A stretch of DNA of 22,101 nt from Sphingomonas sp. CCH9-E2 (GTDB taxonomy: Bacteria > Pseudomonadota > Alphaproteobacteria > Sphingomonadales > Sphingomonadaceae), in assembly GCF_001557215.1 (NCBI RefSeq), contig NZ_LSJM01000195.1:1-22101 (forward strand), written 5' to 3'. The position numbers and the translations under genes are program-made. Shown here piece by piece: positions 7,367-17,542 of this stretch. Below the pieces are notes generated by a model. That model saw only the letters and a program-made list of their open reading frames with translations. It was not told the origin of the DNA and did no database searches. Numbering within the stretch: position 1 is the stretch's first letter; each line of letters opens with the position of its first letter.

Positions 7367-8026
7367 GCTTTGCGCCAGTGCGCGATCCGATACGAAGGGG
7401 TTGGTCTTGCGCTCCTGCCCGAAGCTGCTCGGCTGGCCATGGCCGGGGACGAAGACGGTGTCGTCGCCGAGCGGCCACAGCTTGCCGGTGATCGCGTCGA
7501 GCAGATCCTGGTGATTGCCCATCGGAAAATCGGTACGACCGATGGAACCCTGAAAGATCACGTCGCCGACGATCGCCAGCTTTGACGGGGCATGGTGGAA
7601 CACGACATGGCCGGGCGTGTGGCCGGGGCAGTGATAGACGTCGAGCGTCAGATCGCCGACCGTCACGGTGTCGCCATCGACCAGCCAGCGATCGGGTTCG
7701 AACGGCTTGCCGTCGATGCCGTAATTGCGGCCATCATCGTCGAGCCGGCTGATCCAGAAGCGGTCGGCCTCATGCGGCCCCTCGATCGGCACGCCCAGTT
7801 CTGCAGCGAGTTTCCCGGCCTGACCGCAATGGTCGATATGGCCGTGGGTGACCAGCAATTTTTCGATGGTGACACCATGCTGCTGCGCCGCCGCCTTGAG
7901 CCGGTCGAGATCGCCGCCGGGATCGGTGAAGGCGCCGCGCATGGTGCGGGTGCACCAGAGCAGGGTGGAATTCTGCTGAAGGGGCGTGACGGGCACGATT
8001 GCGGCGCGCAGCGGGGGCGTGGACAT
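7364..8026 (-). CDS. MBL-fold metallo-hydrolase, glyoxalase II-like, 220 aa
   Basis: Soluble metallo-beta-lactamase-fold hydrolase resembling the short GloB/YcbL group. The metal-binding THGHIDHCGQ motif supplies H61, H63, D65 and H66; YHCPGHTPGH and the later GDVIFQGSIGRTDFP and FVPGHGQPSS supply the remaining ligands. Probable thioester hydrolase (for example S-lactoylglutathione), but the substrate is not proven by sequence. The ATG at 8026 is chosen over an in-frame TTG at 8062 because homologues begin near here. There is no Shine-Dalgarno; a -10-like TATCTC ends seven bases before the ATG. It is divergent from pabBC. Its stop lies 44 bp before arsR, overlapping the arsR operator. Confidence 0.9.
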   Translation of the reverse strand: MSTPPLRAAIVPVTPLQQNSTLLWCTRTMRGAFTDPGGDLDRLKAAAQQHGVTIEKLLVTHGHIDHCGQAGKLAAELGVPIEGPHEADRFWISRLDDDGRNYGIDGKPFEPDRWLVDGDTVTVGDLTLDVYHCPGHTPGHVVFHHAPSKLAIVGDVIFQGSIGRTDFPMGNHQDLLDAITGKLWPLGDDTVFVPGHGQPSSFGQERKTNPFVSDRALAQS

Positions 8027-8033
8027 GTCCAGG

Positions 8034-8062
8034 GAGATAGGCGGCGCGCGGCCACGCGGCAA
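8034..8062 (-). promoter_or_regulatory. Candidate promoter of the MBL hydrolase (leaderless arrangement)
   Basis: The minus strand shows TTGCCG (8062-8057), a 17-base spacer and TATCTC (8039-8034). Seven bases then separate the hexamer from the ATG at 8026. The 5' end of such a transcript would fall at the start codon, and no Shine-Dalgarno is present. Confidence 0.4.
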
Positions 8063-8093
8063 CAGAGGCTTGCGGGCGGGCGCTTAGCGCTTC

Positions 8094-11116
<3,023 letters not shown>

Positions 11117-11145
11117 AGTCGGGCCGCGATCTTTTTTCACCCTGA

Positions 11146-11204
11146 GCTGAAACCTTTTGCGTGGTTTTCCCGAATATGAACGGGAACACCAGCGCAGGTT
11201 CAGC
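11146..11204 (+). ncRNA. Long leader hairpin P1 ahead of the microprotein-msrA pair
   Basis: I paired this stretch by eye. GCTG/CAGC, AACC/GGTT, TGCG/CGCA, TGGT/ACCA and TTCCCG/CGGGAA stack into about 22 base pairs. They are broken by a bulged A (11150), a TTT bulge, a bulged G (11192) and one T-C mismatch, and capped by an 8-base loop (11173-11180). No T-run follows, so it is not a standard terminator. It lies in the 162 bp between the aminotransferase and the microprotein gene and is best read as part of a structured 5' leader. Whether it is transcribed is not known. Confidence 0.45.
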
Positions 11205-11221
11205 GCGCCAAAGTTAGTCTT

Positions 11222-11263
11222 TGCTTGGAATTCGAGGTGGCACCCCCATCTCCGCGCCAAGCA
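11222..11263 (+). ncRNA. Leader hairpin P2 adjoining the Shine-Dalgarno
   Basis: Outer arms TGCTTGG (11222-11228) and CCAAGCA (11257-11263) enclose inner arms GAGGTGG (11234-11240) and CCATCTC (11246-11252, one G-U pair) with a 5-base loop. The helix closes two bases before the AAAGGA ribosome-binding site (11265-11270) of the 38-residue gene, so its folding could affect translation. A small CAAAG/CTTTG repeat (11209-11223) overlaps the outer arm and might compete with it. Confidence 0.45.
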
Positions 11264-11278
11264 CAAAGGATCGTACTC

Positions 11279-11394
11279 ATGACCGCGGCCCTCAAATCGC
11301 CGTTTCTCCGCCGTTTCCTCACCGGCTTTTCGCTCGGCGCGGTCGGCATGATCGCGCTGCACGCCGATCAGGTGCTGGCGGCGTCGCTCTTCTG

Positions 11395-11395
<1 letters not shown>
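11279..11395 (+). CDS. 38-residue hydrophobic microprotein upstream of msrA
   Basis: Not recognised as any named family. The ATG at 11279 has a good Shine-Dalgarno (AAAGGA, 8-base gap). The protein has a basic start (K6, R11, R12), a hydrophobic segment (about residues 13-27) and a short tail ending QVLAASLF; it could be a single-span membrane peptide. Its TGA (11393-11395) shares the A with the ATG of msrA (TGATG), so msrA translation probably depends on ribosomes finishing this gene. It could be a real membrane microprotein or a translated leader that controls msrA. Confidence 0.6.
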
Positions 11396-12068
<673 letters not shown>

Positions 12069-12072
<4 letters not shown>

Positions 12073-12464
12073 AAGCCTAGTTCGGCCAGCTTTCCCGCCA
12101 GGTCCGCCGGGAGTGACGCCATGTCGCCAGTGCCGAAATCGGCGGGTGCGTCCTTGTCCTCCAGATAGCGCCAGCCCTGATGCGCGCGCTTGCCCTGTGG
12201 CACGACCTGCACCAGTTCGGGGTCGAGCAGGATCGCGCAGCGCCCGCCCTCCGCATCGCCAAAGGCGAGGATCGGCGAGCGGGCGATCAGCTGGTGCTTG
12301 TGGATCCAGAACAGCGATCCTTGGCCCGCAATCTCTTCGTGGCGCTTGGGCAAATAGCGGGTGGTGAGCGCGACCGGACCGACCCGGCCATGCGCGGCGA
12401 GCCGCTGGCGCAGATGATCGAACCCGGTGGTTCCGAACGCAACTTTGGTCAGGTGCAATGCCAT
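12069..12464 (-). CDS. DUF1489 family protein, 131 aa
   Basis: Alphaproteobacterial protein of unknown function. The family pattern is clear: MALHLTKVAFG at the start, TRYLPKRHEEIAGQGSLFWIHKHQLIARSPIL in the middle, then GRCAILLDPELV and HQGWRYLEDKDAPADF. The start ATG (12464-12462) lacks a Shine-Dalgarno. A CTTGACC / CAGATC promoter-like pair ends six bases before it, which suggests a leaderless transcript of its own, although mgtE ends only 37 bp upstream on the same strand. Its TAG stop overlaps the msrA stop. Confidence 0.88.
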
Positions 12465-12470
12465 TGCCGC

Positions 12471-12499
12471 GATCTGGGGGCAGGGTCGCTGCCGGTCAA
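12471..12499 (-). promoter_or_regulatory. Candidate DUF1489 promoter (leaderless arrangement)
   Basis: The minus strand reads TTGACC (12499-12494), then a 17-base spacer, then CAGATC (12476-12471). Six bases follow before the ATG. The -35 is preceded by C, giving the CTTGAC form common in alphaproteobacteria. It lies between the mgtE stop and the DUF1489 start. Confidence 0.45.
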
Positions 12500-12501
12500 G
12501 C

Positions 12502-13908
12502 TTATCCCCCGACCAGTCCCGACGCGACCGCGAGGCCCAAAAAGGCGAGAAACCCCATCGAATCGGTGACCATCGTCACGAACACCGACGATGCGACCGC
12601 CGGGTCCTGGTTCATCCGGTCGAGCGCCACGGGGACGAGCACGCCGGCAAGCCCGGCGACCAGGATGTTGATCACCATCGCCGCCGCGATCACGCCGCCG
12701 AGCGCCGGATTGCCGAAGACGGCTCCCGCGCCCAGCCCGAGCAATACGGCGATCGTCCCGCCGTTGAGCAGGGCGACCTTGATCTCGCGCTTGACCATCC
12801 GCATCGTGTTCGACTGAGTCAGCTGATTGGTCGCGAGCGCGCGCACGATGATCGCCATCGTCTGCGTCCCGGCATTGCCGCCGACCGAGGCGACGATCGG
12901 CATCAGGATCGCCAGCGCCACCATCTGTTCGATCGCGCCGCCGAACAGCGCGATGATGGTCGATGCGACCAACGCGGTGAACAGGTTCGCGATCAGCCAG
13001 CGGACGCGCGCGATGTAGGAATCGCGCACCGGTTCGTTGATGTCGCCATCGCCTGCGCCGGATAGCAGCAGCGCGTCCTCGCCCGCTTCTTCGGAGATGA
13101 TGTGGACGATGTCGTCGACGGTGATCACGCCGACCAGCCGTCCCGAATCGTCGGTCACGGCGGCGGAGATCAGCGCATATTTCTGGAAGATCAGCGCGAC
13201 TTCCTCCTGATCCATCTCGACCGGGATCAGCGTCTGTTCGCGCTTCATCACATCGGCGACCGACACCGATCGCGGGGTGCGCAGAATCCAGGACAAGGCA
13301 CAGGTGCCGACCGGATGATGCGCCGGATCGACGACGAAGATTTCCCAGAAATCGGTCGCCAGCTCCTCCTCGCCGCGCAGGAAGTCGAGTACGTCGCCGA
13401 CGCTCCAATGCTCGGGCACCGCGATCAGCTCGCGCTGCATCAGGCGGCCGGCGGATTCCTCCGGGTAGGACAGCGCCTCTTCGATCGCGGCGCGATCATC
13501 GGGGTCGAGCGCGCGGAGGACGGCGCGCTGGTCCTCCTCCTCCATGTCCTCGATGATCGCGACCGCGTCGTCGGTATCGAGCTCGGCGGCGATGTCTGCG
13601 ACCTCGTGCGGCTCGAGCGCCTCGATCAGCGCCTCGCGCACCCAGTCGTTCATCTCGGCGAGCACGTCGCCATCGATCAGGCCGGAGATGGCGGCGGCGA
13701 GCGCCTGGCGCTGATCCGCCGGGGTCAGCTCGACGAGGTCGGCAATATCGGCCGGATGCAGCGGCTCGACCTTTTCGCGCGCCGTCTCGACATCGCCGGT
13801 TTCGACCAGGTCGAGCACGGTGCGCACGAATTCGGGCGACATCCGCTCCTGCGTGTCATGCTGCGGCGAATCGGGCGGGCCGGTCGCGATGTCGGTCTCG
13901 TCGTTCAT
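12502..13908 (-). CDS. mgtE: Magnesium transporter MgtE
   Basis: Inner-membrane Mg2+ channel of 468 aa, normal for MgtE. The order is as expected: a cytoplasmic N domain of short helical repeats (about residues 22-135, with EPLHPADIADLVELTPADQR), two CBS domains (about 140-265, starting YPEESAGRLMQRELIAVPEHWSV and ending GVITVDDIVHII), then a membrane domain of about five helices (about 295-468). The pore signature GGNAGTQT and the later DPAVASSVFVTMVTDSMGF, with the conserved pore Asp, are intact. The acidic N domain and CBS pair sense internal Mg2+ in studied homologues. The ATG at 13908 follows GGAGG by four bases. I saw no convincing M-box leader in the 150 bp upstream. Confidence 0.96.
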   Translation of the reverse strand: MNDETDIATGPPDSPQHDTQERMSPEFVRTVLDLVETGDVETAREKVEPLHPADIADLVELTPADQRQALAAAISGLIDGDVLAEMNDWVREALIEALEPHEVADIAAELDTDDAVAIIEDMEEEDQRAVLRALDPDDRAAIEEALSYPEESAGRLMQRELIAVPEHWSVGDVLDFLRGEEELATDFWEIFVVDPAHHPVGTCALSWILRTPRSVSVADVMKREQTLIPVEMDQEEVALIFQKYALISAAVTDDSGRLVGVITVDDIVHIISEEAGEDALLLSGAGDGDINEPVRDSYIARVRWLIANLFTALVASTIIALFGGAIEQMVALAILMPIVASVGGNAGTQTMAIIVRALATNQLTQSNTMRMVKREIKVALLNGGTIAVLLGLGAGAVFGNPALGGVIAAAMVINILVAGLAGVLVPVALDRMNQDPAVASSVFVTMVTDSMGFLAFLGLAVASGLVGG

Positions 13909-14058
13909 CGAGCCTCCTGCGACTGCGCTGCCCCGGCTCCCCTCTAACGCGCTCGAATCGCGCTGCCAATCCGCCGCAGCCACGATGCGATTTGCAACCC
14001 GCCCCGCGGCGGCCTAGGGGAGGGACAAGATTGTTTCCCTTCTGGAGTATTTCTTTCG
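13909..14058. other. Divergent intergenic region mgtE / cyclophilin
   Basis: These 150 bp separate two divergent genes and must hold both promoters, but I could not pick convincing -35/-10 pairs. The only strong element is the GGAGG ribosome-binding site of mgtE at its left edge. A GC-rich CCCCGCGG stretch and short imperfect repeats are present, none distinctive. Confidence 0.5.
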
Positions 14059-14517
14059 ATGTCCGATCTTCCGACGCGCCTCGTCATGACGCTCGACACC
14101 GGCGACGTGCACATCCAGCTGCGCCCCGATCTTGCGCCCAAGCATGTCGAGCGGATCGTGAAGCTGGCCGATAGCGGCTTTTACGACGGCGTGGTGTTCC
14201 ACCGCGTGATTGCCGGGTTCATGGCACAGGGCGGCGACCCGACCGGTACCGGCACCAGCGGCTCGAAGGAGCCGAACCTTCCCGCCGAATTCAGCCGCGA
14301 ACCGCATGTCCGCGGCGTCTGCTCGATGGCGCGCACGAATGATCCCAACAGCGCCAATTCGCAGTTCTTCATCTGCCTCGACGACGCGACCTTCCTCGAC
14401 GGCCAGTACACCGTGTGGGGCGTGGTGACCGAAGGCATGGAGCATGTCGACGCGCTGCCCAAGGGCGAACCGCCGCGCAACCCCGGCAAGATCGTCTCGG
14501 CACGCAGCGAAGCCTGA
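14059..14517 (+). CDS. Cyclophilin-type peptidyl-prolyl cis-trans isomerase
   Basis: Cytosolic PPIase of the PpiB type, 152 aa, catalysing cis-trans isomerisation of X-Pro bonds. The active-site segments FYDGVVFHRVIAGFMAQGGDP (catalytic Arg in FHRV, Gln in MAQGGD), ANSQFFICL and the Trp of YTVWGVV are all present. There is no signal peptide. The ATG at 14059 has a GGAG about 11 bases upstream, rather far. LolA follows 47 bp downstream on the same strand. Confidence 0.95.
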   Translation: MSDLPTRLVMTLDTGDVHIQLRPDLAPKHVERIVKLADSGFYDGVVFHRVIAGFMAQGGDPTGTGTSGSKEPNLPAEFSREPHVRGVCSMARTNDPNSANSQFFICLDDATFLDGQYTVWGVVTEGMEHVDALPKGEPPRNPGKIVSARSEA

Positions 14518-14564
14518 ACAAACGGTTCAGACCGAGTTCAACGCGGAACCGGCAGGGGCGGGAC

Positions 14565-15194
14565 ATGTTTGGCAATTCCATGATGTTTCGCCCCTTCGCG
14601 GCTGTGGCCGCAATCACCCTTCCGCTGACCCTGCCTGCCGCCGCGCAGCAGGGCACGCTCGCCCAGGTGCAGCAGCATCTGCGCGCGACCCAGACGATGA
14701 CCGCCGCGTTCACCCAGACCGACCGGTCGGGCAAGACGCTGAACGGCACGATGACGCTCAAGAAGCCGGGCAAGATCCGGTTTCAGTATGAAAAGGGTGT
14801 CCCGCTGCTGATCGTCGCCGATGGCAGCGCGCTTTGGTTCATCGACTATTCGGTGCGCCAGGTGCAGCGCTGGCCGGTGAAGGACTCGCCGCTCGGCATC
14901 CTGATGAACCCGGATCGCGACGCGGCACGCTATGCCAAGGTCATTCCGACCGCCAATCCCGACGTGATCAGTGTCGAGGCGCGCGATCCCAAGCGCCCCG
15001 AATATGGCCGCATAACCATGGTGTTCGCGCGCAATGCGTCGGCACCCGGCGGGCTGATGCTCCAAGGCTGGGTCGCGCTCGACGCGCAGAACAACCGCAC
15101 CACCGTGCGCCTCTCGAACCAGCGCTTCAACGCACCTGTGAGCGACGGAGCGTTCCGCTGGAACGATCCGCGGAAAACCGGCGGTCGCCGCTGA
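14565..15194 (+). CDS. lolA: Outer-membrane lipoprotein carrier LolA family protein
   Basis: Periplasmic chaperone that ferries lipoproteins from the LolCDE complex to the outer membrane. The protein has 209 aa. It has a signal peptide (about residues 1-27, ending LPLTLPAAA before QQG). The mature part begins with QHLRATQTMTAAFTQTDRSGKTLNG and continues with the LolA pattern KKPGKIRFQYEKGVPLLIVADGSALWFIDYSVRQVQRWPV. The ATG at 14565 follows a purine-rich GGGGCGGGAC; in-frame ATGs at 14580 and 14583 are possible alternatives that would shorten the signal peptide. LolB and LolCDE are not in the window. Confidence 0.9.
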   Translation: MFGNSMMFRPFAAVAAITLPLTLPAAAQQGTLAQVQQHLRATQTMTAAFTQTDRSGKTLNGTMTLKKPGKIRFQYEKGVPLLIVADGSALWFIDYSVRQVQRWPVKDSPLGILMNPDRDAARYAKVIPTANPDVISVEARDPKRPEYGRITMVFARNASAPGGLMLQGWVALDAQNNRTTVRLSNQRFNAPVSDGAFRWNDPRKTGGRR

Positions 15195-15242
15195 CATTCG
15201 CGTTCATGTTGGTGACAGCTTTGCTGCGCTAAAGATGATCAT

Positions 15243-15361
15243 GCGGACGGGGCCTCGGGATTTTTCCCCCTGTTGCCCGAAGCACTACCCGTCCCGCCTG
15301 CGTGACGAACGCCAGGTCGGCCCTCGCTCCATGCCCCCGGAGCGAGGGCCTTTTGGCGTTT
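15243..15361 (+). ncRNA. Candidate small RNA with C-rich loop and terminator
   Basis: The 245 bp between lolA and xth hold an ordered set of stems and no convincing gene. GCGGACGGG (15243-15251) pairs with CCCGTCCCGC (15288-15297, one bulged C). Inside it TCGGG (15255-15259) pairs with CCCGA (15276-15280), exposing a loop with TTTTTCCCCC. A 12-bp GC-rich hairpin ending in TTTT then follows. A weak promoter-like pair, GTGACA (15212-15217) and GATGAT (15234-15239), would start RNA near the first stem. The layout resembles bacterial trans-acting sRNAs that expose a C-rich loop to pair with ribosome-binding sites. It could instead be the structured 3' UTR of lolA. Confidence 0.45.
15308..15361 (+). 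terminator. Intrinsic terminator after lolA / sRNA candidate
   Basis: GGCCCTCGCTCC (15319-15330) and GGAGCGAGGGCC (15339-15350) form a perfect 12-bp stem with an 8-base loop, followed at once by TTTT. An outer AACGCCA (15308-15314) / TGGCGTT (15354-15360) pair extends the helix across a small internal loop. The T-run is short but the stem is very stable. Confidence 0.75.
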
Positions 15362-15426
15362 ATGTGCGCCGCTTTGCGCGGCACCGCAGGCTGAACCTTG
15401 GGCTGGCGTCAGCGGGGGATCGCCCC

Positions 15427-15432
15427 TAGATC
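15427..15432 (+). promoter_or_regulatory. -10-like element of xth (leaderless arrangement)
   Basis: TAGATC ends seven bases before the xth ATG, the same hexamer and nearly the same distance as at tsaD. The -35 is poor (TGGCGT with 17-base spacing). No Shine-Dalgarno precedes the ATG. Confidence 0.3.
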
Positions 15433-15439
15433 ACGCGCG

Positions 15440-16225
15440 ATGAAGATCGCCTCCTGGAACATCAATTCCGTCCGCTTCCGCATGGAAATCGTGGAACGCT
15501 TCCTGCGCGAGGAAGCGCCGGACATATTGTGCCTGCAAGAAACTAAGGTCGTCGACGGCGATTTCCCGCGCGCGCCGCTGCGCGCGCTCGGTTACGACCA
15601 TATCGTTATTCACGGTCAGCGCATGCATCACGGCGTCGCGATCGTCAGCCGGGTTCCGCTGGTCGAGGACGACCGGCTCGACTGGCAGGCGAACGGCGAG
15701 GCGCGGCATGTCGGCGTGCGCCTCCCCAACGGCGTGCGGCTGGAGAATGTCTATGTCCCCGCCGGCGGCGACATTCCGGATCGCGAGAAGAACCCCAAAT
15801 TCGGCCAGAAGCTCGATTTTATCGAACGCATGACGCGCTGGTCCGAGGGGCTGGGCAGCCTGCCGGTGATCGTCACCGGCGACTTCAACATCGCTCCGCT
15901 GGAATGCGACGTGTGGAGCCACAAGCAGCTGATCGATGTGGTCAGCCATACCCCGGTCGAGGTCGAGGCGCTGGGCCGGTTGCAGGCGGCGAATGACTGG
16001 GTCGATCTTGCCCGCCGCTTCATCCCTGCGCCCGAACGCTGCTTCACCTGGTGGAGCTATCGCGCCAAGGACTGGGCGGCGTCGGATCGCGGGCGGCGGC
16101 TCGATCATATGTGGGCGAGCGGCGACGTCGCGGCCCAGGCGATGGCGCACCGCGTGTGCGAACCGTGTCGCGGGTGGCTCAAGCCATCCGACCATGTCCC
16201 CATCGTGACCGAGTTCGACTTTTGA
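15440..16225 (+). CDS. xth: Exodeoxyribonuclease III (AP endonuclease)
   Basis: Base-excision-repair nuclease of the EEP fold, cutting at abasic sites and trimming 3' blocks. The protein has 261 aa. Catalytic residues are visible: N7 in WNINSVR, E34 in LQETKV, Asp and Asn in TGDFNIAPLE, the late LDHMWAS, and Asp-His in SDHVPIVTEF. The N-terminal MKIASWNINSVR fixes the start at 15440, although no Shine-Dalgarno is present. The stop TGA (16223-16225) overlaps the proposed TTG start of ribA. Confidence 0.95.
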   Translation: MKIASWNINSVRFRMEIVERFLREEAPDILCLQETKVVDGDFPRAPLRALGYDHIVIHGQRMHHGVAIVSRVPLVEDDRLDWQANGEARHVGVRLPNGVRLENVYVPAGGDIPDREKNPKFGQKLDFIERMTRWSEGLGSLPVIVTGDFNIAPLECDVWSHKQLIDVVSHTPVEVEALGRLQAANDWVDLARRFIPAPERCFTWWSYRAKDWAASDRGRRLDHMWASGDVAAQAMAHRVCEPCRGWLKPSDHVPIVTEFDF

Positions 16226-17304
16226 GCGCCCCGGTGTCCGACCCGCGCGCGGCGGCGCATGCGATCGACGCAATGCGGCGCGGCTGGCCGTTCGCGATTC
16301 GCGGGAGCACCGGTGCGCTGTCGCTGCTGGCGGTGGAAACGGCGGATCCCGCGCGGCTGGCCGAATTCGATCCCGAGATAGCAGCGCCGCTGCTGATCAC
16401 CTCGGGCCGCGCGGTGACGCTCAAGCTCGCCAATCAGGCGGCGGCGGCGGTCCCGGATTCGCCGGTGATGATCGCACGCCGGCCCTGGCTCGATTTCGAT
16501 GCGGCGGTGGCGCTCGCCGATCCGCAGTTCGATCTGCGCGTGCCGCTCAAGGGGCCGTATCGTGCGATGCCGGCGATCGCGCCGGACGCCGCCGCCGCCG
16601 CGCTGCGGCTGGCGCGGATCGCCGGGTTGCTGCCGGCCTTTTTCGTGCGGGGCGAGGCGCTCGGCTACCGGATCGAGGACGCGATCACTCCCGCCGACAT
16701 CCAGGCGCATGAGGACCCGGCGCGGCTGCGGCTGGTAACCCGCGCGCGGTTGCCGGTGGTAGGGGCGGAGGATGCTGAGATCGTCGCGTTCCGTACGCCC
16801 GAATCGCCGGACGAGCATGTCGCGCTCCTGATCGGTCAGCCCGACGGCACCCCGCCGCTGGTGCGGCTGCACAGCGAATGCCTGACCGGCGATGTGCTGG
16901 GCAGCCTGAAATGCGATTGCGGGCCGCAATTGCATGCCGCGATCCGCGCCATTGCGGGCAGTGGCTGGGGCATCCTGCTCTATCTGCGTCAGGAAGGGCG
17001 CGGGATCGGGCTGATCAACAAGTTGCGCGCCTATGCATTGCAAGATCAGGGGTTCGATACGGTCGATGCCAATACCCGGCTGGGCTTTGCAGTGGACGCG
17101 CGCGATTTCGGGGTCGCGGCACGCATGCTGACACTGCTGGGGCAGACGCAGGTGCGGCTGTTGACCAATAATCCGGCCAAGGTCGCCGGGCTGGAGGCCG
17201 CGGGTGTCGCCGTGGCTGAGCGCGTGGCGCACCAGCTGCCGCCCAACCCGCACAACGCCGCTTATCTGGCGACAAAGCGCGACCGGACCGGGCACCAGCT
17301 GTAA
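16222..17304 (+). CDS. ribA: GTP cyclohydrolase II with N-terminal extension
   Basis: Catalyses the first step of riboflavin synthesis, GTP to 2,5-diamino-6-ribosylamino-4(3H)-pyrimidinone 5'-phosphate. The zinc site HSECLTGDVLGSLKCDCGPQL provides C220, C231 and C233. LRQEGRGIGLINKLRAY and LLTNNPAKVAGLEAAGV are further RibA signatures. Some 175 residues precede the catalytic domain. They begin AIDAMRRGWPFAIRG and resemble a degenerate DHBP-synthase (RibB)-like region, but I see no convincing RibB catalytic acidic cluster. The TTG at 16222 overlaps the xth stop (TTGA) and gives 360 aa. A GTG at 16234 is possible; an ATG at 16273 would cut into the N-terminal region. Confidence 0.88.
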   Translation: MSAPVSDPRAAAHAIDAMRRGWPFAIRGSTGALSLLAVETADPARLAEFDPEIAAPLLITSGRAVTLKLANQAAAAVPDSPVMIARRPWLDFDAAVALADPQFDLRVPLKGPYRAMPAIAPDAAAAALRLARIAGLLPAFFVRGEALGYRIEDAITPADIQAHEDPARLRLVTRARLPVVGAEDAEIVAFRTPESPDEHVALLIGQPDGTPPLVRLHSECLTGDVLGSLKCDCGPQLHAAIRAIAGSGWGILLYLRQEGRGIGLINKLRAYALQDQGFDTVDANTRLGFAVDARDFGVAARMLTLLGQTQVRLLTNNPAKVAGLEAAGVAVAERVAHQLPPNPHNAAYLATKRDRTGHQL

Positions 17305-17323
17305 GCGAGCACGGGGTTTTCGC

Positions 17324-17360
17324 GTCTGCGCGGAGCGTGATCGCCTCCGCGCCGGCAGAC
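17324..17360 (+). other. GC-rich hairpin downstream of ribA
   Basis: GTCTGCGCGGAG (17324-17335) pairs with CTCCGC (17345-17350) and GCAGAC (17355-17360), giving 12 bp with a 4-base bulge and a 9-base loop. No T-run follows directly; CCCTTTTTG occurs about 20 bases later. It probably marks the 3' end of ribA mRNA and separates it from the nitrogen-control unit. Confidence 0.45.
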
Positions 17361-17392
17361 ATGTGCTTATTGCGCAGGCAGCCCTTTTTGCA

Positions 17393-17445
17393 GCCTAAAA
17401 ATTAGGCACAGCTTCGCATCTGCACAATTTTTTACCTTTCGGTAA
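17393..17445. promoter_or_regulatory. Two inverted repeats upstream of the sigma-54 promoter
   Basis: GCCTAAAAATTAGGC (17393-17407) has perfect 6-base arms. TTACCTTTCGGTAA (17432-17445) has 5-base arms around TTTC. Both lie about 50-100 bp upstream of the -24 element, where enhancer sites for an NtrC-type activator are usually found. Neither matches the enterobacterial NtrC site closely, so the binding protein is not identified. Confidence 0.35.
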
Positions 17446-17489
17446 TGTTCGCCCCGTGCCGAATCCCCGGAATCCGGCCTTTTCGGACT

Positions 17490-17506
17490 CTGGCACGGCC
17501 TTTGCT
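17490..17506 (+). promoter_or_regulatory. Sigma-54 (RpoN) promoter of glnK-amtB
   Basis: CTGGCACGGCCTTTGCT fits the -24/-12 consensus YTGGCACGRNNNTTGCW at every specified base, with the correct 10-bp interval between GG and GC. The predicted start near 17517 leaves a leader of about 26 bases before the P-II ATG. Together with the P-II and amtB genes this points to nitrogen-limitation control through NtrC. Confidence 0.93.
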
Positions 17507-17542
17507 CACTGCTTCCCCGGGTCAAATGCGAAAGGGGGCGGA

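Noticed and set aside
8027..8062. TTG start extending the MBL hydrolase by 12 codons
   Set aside because: The extension is Arg/Pro-rich and coincides with the promoter-like boxes; the ATG at 8026 gives the normal family N-terminus.
8080..8090. GCGCTTAGCGC palindrome just before pabB
   Set aside because: Only five-base GC arms around one base; common by chance at this GC content and with no partner site.
13909..14058. Possible Mg2+ riboswitch (M-box) upstream of mgtE
   Set aside because: I found no set of nested stems resembling that class, and it is not expected in this group.
14523..14551. CGGTTC / GAACCG repeat between the cyclophilin gene and lolA
   Set aside because: Six-base arms across a 17-base loop with no T-run; not distinguishable from chance.
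15235..15429. 64-codon plus-strand frame in the lolA-xth gap
   Set aside because: It runs straight through both arms of the terminator, has no Shine-Dalgarno and has no recognisable protein pattern; the stem structure explains the region better.
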